From positions 1 through 10,266 of the forward strand of contig JBDLTZ010000308.1 in assembly GCA_039805565.1 (NCBI GenBank): a stretch of DNA of 10,266 bases, in the 5' to 3' direction. A program made the position numbers and the translations under genes. This DNA comes from CALJIC01 sp039805565. GTDB lineage: Bacteria; Chloroflexota; Chloroflexia; Chloroflexales; Roseiflexaceae. A model generated the notes under the pieces. It saw only the letters and a program-made list of their open reading frames with translations. It was not told where the DNA came from and did no database searches. This document shows positions 5,710-10,266 of this stretch, piece by piece; positions within the stretch are counted from its first letter, which is position 1; each line of letters starts with the position of its first letter.

Positions 5710-5781
5710 CTCACCTCGGGCGACGTGGTGCACAACGTCTGGGCGCCCGAGCTGCACGGCACGTTCGATCTCATACCCGGC
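5710..5781 (+). pseudogene. Short relic of cytochrome c oxidase subunit II (CuA domain)
   Basis: Bases 5710-5781 read LTSGDVVHNVWAPELHG followed by TFDLIPG. This closely matches the signature of cytochrome c oxidase subunit II just before the CuA-binding cysteines (family pattern like LTSADVIHSFWVPELGGK-DAIPG), including the conserved His-x2-Trp region and the IPG turn. Nothing upstream resembles the membrane hairpin, and nothing downstream resembles the Cys-rich copper site, so about 24 codons survive of a protein over 200 residues long. It sits in the 275-base gap between two unrelated genes and has no ribosome binding site. The fragment is best read as debris of a lost coxB. The match is by eye and a chance resemblance cannot be fully excluded. 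Confidence 0.55.
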
Positions 5782-5820
5782 AGCACCACCACTACGGCTA
5801 CCGCCGGACCAGCGCTTCTC

Positions 5821-6582
5821 TTATTGCGCCGTGTAGCCTCCATCAACGGCGAGGCTCGCGCCAGTGACAAACGATGCCTCATCAGAGGCGAGGAACAGGA
5901 TCGCGTTAGCGATCTCCTCGGGCTGGGCAATCCGCCCGATGGGATGGTTATTGAGCAGGAACTGCAGCAGCGCGTCCGGGTTGTCAAGCCTCGCGAGGGT
6001 CTTGTGCAGCATCGGCGTATCGATGGTGCCGGGCGCAACCGCGTTGACCCGGATGCCGCGCCGCGCGTACTCGATCGCCAGCTGACGCGTCAGCTGGAGC
6101 AGCCCGCCCTTGGACGGGCCGTAGACCGCCTGACCAGGGATACCACAGGTCGAGGAGATCGAGGCGACGTTCACAATCGAGCCGCTGCCCTGCTCCAGCA
6201 TGACAGGGATGCTGTACTTGCAGCACAGAAACGGCCCCTTGAGATTCACATCCATCACTCGCGACCACTCCTCCGCGCTTGTTCTGAGGAGATCTGTGCC
6301 GCTGCCGACGCCGGCGTTGTTGATGAGGATGTCCAGCCGTCCCCAGCGGTCAACCGCCTCGGCGACGAGCTGACGCACCTGAGCTTCATCTGCGACATTG
6401 ATCGTCAGTGCGTGCACGTCTGCGCCTGTCGCGCGGAGCCGATCGGCGATCGCCGTAAGCGCGTCGCTATCCCAATCGCAGAGCAGCACGTGTGCGCCCT
6501 CCGCACAGAACCGCGTTGCCGTCGCCGCACCGACACCGGCCCCTGCTCCGGTGATGATCGCCACCTTGTCACGTAGCCGCAT
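5821..6582 (-). CDS. Short-chain dehydrogenase/reductase (classical SDR)
   Basis: A 253-residue classical SDR, the usual length, acting in the cytosol as an NAD(P)-dependent alcohol/ketone oxidoreductase. The coenzyme motif is TGAGAGVGAA (residues 11-20), with Asp36 at the end of strand 2 (HVLLCDW), which favours NAD(H) over NADP(H). NNAG lies at 88-91, the structural Asn at 113, and catalytic Ser141, Tyr154 and Lys158 (VYGPSKGG) are all present. It ends with the common LAVDGGYTAQ tail. The start is ATG at 6582 with GAGGAG six bases upstream; the frame stays open far upstream but that part overlaps the divergent promoter region and the next gene and does not resemble an SDR. It is transcribed away from the kinase-M81 pair. 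The substrate is unknown; annotation as a specific 3-oxoacyl reductase or glucose dehydrogenase is not justified. Confidence 0.92.
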   Translation of the reverse strand: MRLRDKVAIITGAGAGVGAATATRFCAEGAHVLLCDWDSDALTAIADRLRATGADVHALTINVADEAQVRQLVAEAVDRWGRLDILINNAGVGSGTDLLRTSAEEWSRVMDVNLKGPFLCCKYSIPVMLEQGSGSIVNVASISSTCGIPGQAVYGPSKGGLLQLTRQLAIEYARRGIRVNAVAPGTIDTPMLHKTLARLDNPDALLQFLLNNHPIGRIAQPEEIANAILFLASDEASFVTGASLAVDGGYTAQ

Positions 6583-6701
6583 TGCCTGCTCCTCGATGGT
6601 CTTGAACGCTGTTGGACGTCTCGCTGTGCTGCCGCGCCACGCCGATGCGGGACAGAGTCGCCCGTTCGAGCGCCTGTTCCGCTTCGAGCTGCCAGTGTGT
6701 C

Positions 6702-6731
6702 TACCAGTATACCCTCCCTTGCTGGTATGAT
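6702..6731. promoter_or_regulatory. Divergent promoter region with inverted repeat between SDR and kinase genes
   Basis: TACCAG (6702-6707) and CTGGTA (6722-6727) form a perfect inverted repeat with a 14-base spacer. The right arm runs into TGGTATGAT (6723-6731), an extended -10 element for the plus-strand kinase gene. The left arm overlaps AGTATA (6706-6711), which is a TATACT -10 box on the minus strand for the SDR gene. Neither has a good -35. Back-to-back -10 boxes covered by one palindrome suggest a shared operator controlling both directions. No regulator gene is present in the window. Confidence 0.45.
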
Positions 6732-6826
6732 AGTGGGCGAGATGCAGGCCGACTGCGCGATCTCTGCTGAGGCCTCGCCTATATGGCTGTCTATCGTGGG
6801 GTGAGAGCAAGCACCAGGAGGCGAAC

Positions 6827-7729
6827 GTGAGCAGCAGCGGAGCGACAGCCGGCACGCCGGTGGCGGAGCACGTGATCGATGAGGAGCTGGTTGCGGGGCT
6901 GCTCGCCGAGCAACACCCGGATTTGGCGGCGCTGCCTCTGAGGAACGTCGACGCCGGCTGGGACAACGCAATGTTCCGCCTGGGCGAAACGCAGGTCGTG
7001 CGCCTCCCTCGGCGTGCAGACGCTGCCGGCCTGATCGTCCACGAGCAGCGCTGGCTCCCGCACCTGGCCAGCCGGCTTACGCTGCCAATCCCTGTGCCCG
7101 AGCGGGTAGGGTTTCCCGCGTGCGGCTACCCCTGGCACTGGAGCATCCATCGCTGGCTCCCAGGCGCCGCCGCCGATGAGTTTCCGCCTGCGCCGGAGCA
7201 GGCCATCCCGTTCGCGGCCTTCCTCCGCTCGCTGCATGCACCCGCGCCATCCGACGCGCCCCGCAACCCCGTGCGCGGCTGCCCTCTGGCGGAGCGCGCC
7301 CCAGTGGCCGAGGAGCGCCTGCGGCGCCTCTCCGAGCGGACGAATGTGATTACCCGCCGGCTTCGGCGCGTGTGGTCTCTGGCACTGGAGGCGCCGATCG
7401 ACGTGGCGCCCACCTGGCTCCACGGCGACCTGCACCCGCGCAATGTTCTCGTCGAGCGGGGCGTAATCACCGGGATCATCGACTGGGGCGACATCTCCGC
7501 CGGTGACCGGGCCACCGACCTCGCCGCTATCTGGATGCTCTTTGACGATGCGAGCGCCCGCCGGGCCGCCCTCAGCGCCTATGGCGAGCTGTCGCAAGCC
7601 ACGTTGGCCCGGGCGCGTGGCTGGGCAGTCCATCTTGGCGCGACCCTGCTGGATACCGGCTTGGTCGACAACCCGCGGCTCGCGCGCATCGGTGAGCTGA
7701 CCTTGCGCCGGCTAGATGCCGGCGAGTGA
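6827..7729 (+). CDS. Aminoglycoside phosphotransferase (APH)-fold small-molecule kinase
   Basis: A 300-residue cytosolic protein of the APH/choline kinase fold, which transfers phosphate from ATP to a hydroxyl of a small molecule. The catalytic loop is WLHGDLHPRNVL (residues 197-208), with Asp201 as presumed base and Asn206 as metal ligand. IDWGD (218-222) supplies the second metal-binding Asp. The N-lobe has QVVRLPRR (56-63), where Arg stands near the usual ATP-anchoring Lys, and Glu73 in the next helix. Start is GTG at 6827 with AGGAGG five bases upstream (6816-6821), far better than other in-frame starts. It ends 48 bases before the M81 gene, which has an almost identical ribosome binding site, so the two are probably co-transcribed. 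Many relatives do not confer antibiotic resistance, and no resistance should be inferred. Confidence 0.88.
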   Translation: MSSSGATAGTPVAEHVIDEELVAGLLAEQHPDLAALPLRNVDAGWDNAMFRLGETQVVRLPRRADAAGLIVHEQRWLPHLASRLTLPIPVPERVGFPACGYPWHWSIHRWLPGAAADEFPPAPEQAIPFAAFLRSLHAPAPSDAPRNPVRGCPLAERAPVAEERLRRLSERTNVITRRLRRVWSLALEAPIDVAPTWLHGDLHPRNVLVERGVITGIIDWGDISAGDRATDLAAIWMLFDDASARRAALSAYGELSQATLARARGWAVHLGATLLDTGLVDNPRLARIGELTLRRLDAGE

Positions 7730-7777
7730 TGCGGCGATACGGCTCGAGTACTGGAGCATCACCACCAGGAGGTTGTT

Positions 7778-9208
7778 ATGGCACGTCCGCTCCGCATCAT
7801 CGCCGGCGGCATTATGCACGAGACCAACAGCTTCACGCCGGTCGCAACCACGTACGAGCACTTCACGTTCAGCCGCGGCCTTGACCGCTACAGGGACGAC
7901 GCCGGCACCCTTGCGCCGCTCGACTCAATCGACCTTGTGCCGACGTTTGTGGCCAGCGCCCTGCCCGGCGGCCCTGTCGAGCGCGCCACCTACGAGCGCC
8001 TCAGGGCCGAGCTGCTGGCGGAGCTTGCGGCGGCGCTGCCGGCCGATGGGCTGCTCCTGGACCTCCACGGGGCGATGGAGGTCGAGGGCATCGGCGACGG
8101 CGAGAGCGATCTCCTCCAGGCCGTGCGCGCTCTCGTCGGTGAGGATGTGCCAATCGCGATAAGCCTGGACCTGCACGGCAACATCAGCCCGGCACTTGTG
8201 GCAGACGCGGCTATCCTCACTGCCTACCGCACCGCACCCCACCGAGATGAGCGCGCGACCCGACGCCGCGCCCTCCAGCTGCTGGTGCAGGCACTGTCTC
8301 AAGGACTACGGCCAGCCGCAGCGATGGTCAAGCTGCCGCTGCTGCTGCCTGGCGAGGCGGCAGTCACGGATGTGGAGCCGGCGCGCTCGCTGTACGCCCA
8401 GCTGGCAGGCGTCGCCCAGCGGCCTGGCATACTCGACGCCTCGCTCCTGATCGGCTGCGCCTGGACGGACAGCCCCTACGTCTCTGTCAGCGCGATCGTT
8501 GTTGCCGAGACAGACACGGCGCTGGCACAGGCAGAGGCAACGCGGCTGGCAGAATCGGTGTGGGAGCGCCGCGACCAGTTCGGCTTTGCCGTCGAGGCGC
8601 TGGGTGTCGATGAAGCCATCGAGGCGGCGTTCAGCAGCCGAGTGCACCCGGTGTACATCTCCGACTCGGGCGATAACGTGACGGCGGGTGCGCCGGGAGA
8701 TAGCCCGCTCATCGCTGCACGACTGGTCTCCGCGGGCGCCACCGCCGCGCTTGTGGCCGGGATCATCGACCCCACCGCAGTGCAGACCTGTGCCGCGGCC
8801 GGGGTCGGCGCGACAGTGCGACTGTGCATTGGCGCGACGCTTGATGCGCGCAGCGGGCCGGCACTGATGGCAGATGCGGTCGTCGAGCGGGTGATGGGCA
8901 CGCTCACGGAGGGCGACGCAACAGCAGCAGTGGTACGAGTCGGGGGCGTGCGTCTGATTCTGACGAGCGAGCGGCGGTCGTTCACCGACCGGGCTGCGAT
9001 CGCGGCGGCAGGCGTAGATGTGGCAGAGCACCAGATCATCGCCGTGAAGCTCGGCTACCTCTTTCCCGACCTCGCGCAGCACGCGGCGCGAGCGATTCTG
9101 GCGCTCAGCCCGGGTGCGACGAGCCTGAGCCTCGAGACACTGCCGTACCGCCAGCTTTTGCGCCCGGTCTTTCCGCTCGAGCGGGAGACCGTGTGGCACG
9201 CGTCCTGA
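7778..9208 (+). CDS. M81-family metallopeptidase (MlrC-like)
   Basis: A 476-residue protein with the two-part layout of MlrC, the enzyme that finishes microcystin breakdown in sphingomonads. The N-terminal metal-binding part shows GGIMHETNSF (10-19), LLLDLHGAM (92-100), ISLDLHGNI (128-136) and AYRTAPHRDERAT (149-161). These supply the His, Asp and Glu residues expected to bind zinc (His14, Glu15, Asp95, His97, Asp131, His133, His155 are candidates). The C-terminal part begins around YISDSGDNVTAGAPGDS (293-309), diagnostic for the family. The start ATG at 7778 has AGGAGG five bases upstream. Most family members occur in organisms without microcystin metabolism, so the true substrate is probably another amide or peptide; that is inference. 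It follows the kinase gene by 48 bases and converges on a Gfo/Idh/MocA gene. No signal peptide is visible. Confidence 0.93.
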   Translation: MARPLRIIAGGIMHETNSFTPVATTYEHFTFSRGLDRYRDDAGTLAPLDSIDLVPTFVASALPGGPVERATYERLRAELLAELAAALPADGLLLDLHGAMEVEGIGDGESDLLQAVRALVGEDVPIAISLDLHGNISPALVADAAILTAYRTAPHRDERATRRRALQLLVQALSQGLRPAAAMVKLPLLLPGEAAVTDVEPARSLYAQLAGVAQRPGILDASLLIGCAWTDSPYVSVSAIVVAETDTALAQAEATRLAESVWERRDQFGFAVEALGVDEAIEAAFSSRVHPVYISDSGDNVTAGAPGDSPLIAARLVSAGATAALVAGIIDPTAVQTCAAAGVGATVRLCIGATLDARSGPALMADAVVERVMGTLTEGDATAAVVRVGGVRLILTSERRSFTDRAAIAAAGVDVAEHQIIAVKLGYLFPDLAQHAARAILALSPGATSLSLETLPYRQLLRPVFPLERETVWHAS

Positions 9209-9216
9209 TCGTTTCA

Positions 9217-9253
9217 TCCACCGTGCTGTACTACTACCGGTGCGTGCGGTGGA
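9217..9253. terminator. Hairpin between convergent M81 and oxidoreductase genes
   Basis: TCCACCG (9217-9223) and CGGTGGA (9247-9253) pair perfectly around a 23-base loop, eight bases after the M81 stop. A second CGGTG copy at 9238-9242 can pair with the same left arm. The location between convergent genes suggests a bidirectional 3'-end structure, but neither strand has a T-run after it. Confidence 0.3.
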
Positions 9254-9312
9254 GCGTAGACACGCTGGTCGGCATCGGCAGCGCCTGTGGCGACAGCGGC
9301 CGTATCACGGCA

Positions 9313-10266
9313 TCATACTTCGAGAGCAGTACTGTTCGGCACAACCGCCTGGCCAGTACGCGCCGACTCATATGCCGCGAAGACGAGGCGTGTGGTGTTG
9401 ATGTTGTCCTCGCCGCGCGTCTCAGCGGGCACGCCGTCGCGCAGGTCGCGGAGCACATCGGCAAGGCATGGTACGATGCTGGCGTGCACGAGGTCATAGG
9501 CAGGGTCAGCCCAGGCGTAACGCGGCGGTGGGGTACGACGGGCGAGAGTGCCTTCGACGGTCGTACAGCGGATCCAGTAGTCGGGGCCAAGCTCAAGTGA
9601 GCCACGAGATCCCTCGATCAGCATGTAGGTCTCGGGAAACCGCTCGTGCTCGAGCCGGCTGGCATAGCTGAGCTCGCACGTCGTGGTGACGCCGCCCTGC
9701 CGCAGAATCACCGTGGCGACATCCTCGCCCTGGATAGCGGAGTTGACCCGCCCTGTCTGGCAGTAGAGGCGCTGGGCCTCGCCAAACAGGAAGCGCGCCA
9801 CATCGAGAATGTGGCTTCCCATGTCGGTCAGAATGAACTGCTCCAGTTCACGTAGAAAGGGCTGGTTGTCGAACACAGGGAAGCTCGAGCTGAACTGGAG
9901 CCGAGCGCGGAACGGCTCGCCGATGACTCCTGACTCAAGCTGGCGCTTGATCTCCTGGATGGGCGTCTGCCAGCGCCAGTTCTCGTGAACAAGCAGGCGT
10001 GTGCCCGAGGCACGGCACGTAGCCAGCATCGCTTCGGCTTCGGTGAGGGATGGCGCGAGCGGTTTCTGACAGATCGCGGGCAGACCCCGGCTGGTGGCTA
10101 GTCGCACAAACGTGCTGTGGCTGTCAACACCCGTGATGATGTCGACGGCGTCGACTTCTTCGCTGGCCAGCAGCTCTTCTGGATCGTTATAGATTGCTCC
10201 GATGCCGAAGGCTTCACCGAGGGCTTCGGCACGCGCACGGGTGCGGTTATAGAGCGCCACGACCTG
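9313..10266 (-). CDS. Gfo/Idh/MocA-family NAD(P)-dependent oxidoreductase, 5' end outside window
   Basis: At least 317 residues are visible, reading in from the right edge with QVVALYNRTRARAEALGEAF, the second strand of the Rossmann fold; the start and the glycine-rich GxGxxG loop lie beyond the window. Further on come VDIITGVDSHSTFV (cofactor-side loop) and CQKPLAPSLTEAEAM, the place of the family's EKP motif, here with Gln instead of Glu but with the catalytic Lys kept. TDMGSHILDVARFLFGE carries the conserved Gly-x-His-x-x-Asp active-site motif, and the C-terminal sheet domain follows. Family members oxidise or reduce hydroxyl groups of sugars, inositols and related cyclic compounds; the substrate cannot be read from sequence. 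It converges on the M81 gene, 104 bases apart, so the two do not share a transcript. Total length would be about 340-370 residues if normal. Confidence 0.92.
   Translation of the reverse strand, partial: QVVALYNRTRARAEALGEAFGIGAIYNDPEELLASEEVDAVDIITGVDSHSTFVRLATSRGLPAICQKPLAPSLTEAEAMLATCRASGTRLLVHENWRWQTPIQEIKRQLESGVIGEPFRARLQFSSSFPVFDNQPFLRELEQFILTDMGSHILDVARFLFGEAQRLYCQTGRVNSAIQGEDVATVILRQGGVTTTCELSYASRLEHERFPETYMLIEGSRGSLELGPDYWIRCTTVEGTLARRTPPPRYAWADPAYDLVHASIVPCLADVLRDLRDGVPAETRGEDNINTTRLVFAAYESARTGQAVVPNSTALEV

Noticed and set aside
6827..7729. Calling the APH-fold protein an aminoglycoside resistance gene
   Set aside because: Only the general kinase motifs are present; the neighbours suggest metabolism, and the family is functionally very broad.
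7778..9208. Calling the M81 protein a microcystin-degrading MlrC
   Set aside because: Family motifs match, but M81 proteins are widespread in bacteria without the pathway and no mlrA, mlrB or mlrD is in the window.
8306..9217. A 303-codon minus-strand frame opposite the M81 gene
   Set aside because: Composition is typical of an antisense shadow and no motif is visible, whereas the plus strand encodes a convincing metallopeptidase.
1..10266. CRISPR array, tRNA, rRNA, insertion-sequence transposase, phage or toxin-antitoxin genes
   Set aside because: I looked on both strands and found no regularly spaced repeats, no cloverleaf-like conserved RNA segments and no transposase, integrase or toxin motifs.

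Overview
The window is a high-GC bacterial chromosomal segment with two parts: an arsenic-resistance locus on the left (about 1-2890) and a set of oxidoreductase and hydrolase genes on the right (3614-10266). They are separated by about 0.7 kb of decayed DNA. Gene content and codon use fit a GC-rich lineage such as Chloroflexota or Actinomycetota, but nothing here fixes the taxon and I hold that assignment loosely.

Arsenic locus. The 3' part of an Acr3 arsenite efflux permease enters from the left edge on the plus strand (3-809). Facing it on the minus strand is arsR-arsN2-arsM: an ArsR/SmtB repressor (2837-2475), an ArsN2-type GNAT acetyltransferase (2418-1984) and an ArsM arsenite methyltransferase (1909-1073). 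Each of the three genes is preceded by an 18-bp palindrome of the same design, TATYGA-N6-TCRATA (2872-2889, 2436-2453, 1922-1939). The copy at arsR overlaps the -35 box of a near-consensus promoter. I read this as a small regulon in which ArsR represses itself and also acts inside the operon at arsN2 and arsM. Efflux (Acr3) and methylation (ArsM) are thus combined with an acetyltransferase whose substrate is uncertain.

Decayed interval 2838-3613. No intact gene is visible. On the minus strand there are the C-terminus and, in another frame, the SAM-binding motif I of a class I methyltransferase, with the middle missing. Next to it, 3425-3500 holds nested inverted repeats and an extended -10-like sequence, upstream of the next gene.

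Right part. A 643-residue Old Yellow Enzyme/2,4-dienoyl-CoA reductase-type flavoenzyme (3614-5545, plus) is followed by a short non-coding stretch. That stretch contains a roughly 24-codon relic of cytochrome c oxidase subunit II (5710-5781). An SDR dehydrogenase (6582-5821, minus) is transcribed away from a two-gene plus-strand unit: an aminoglycoside-phosphotransferase-fold kinase (6827-7729) and an M81/MlrC-like metallopeptidase (7778-9208). A Gfo/Idh/MocA oxidoreductase (minus, running off the right edge) converges on the M81 gene. Together these genes look like an accessory catabolic or modification set for an unknown small molecule or peptide-like amide; the sequence does not show its identity. 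I saw no tRNA, rRNA, CRISPR array, insertion sequence or phage gene.
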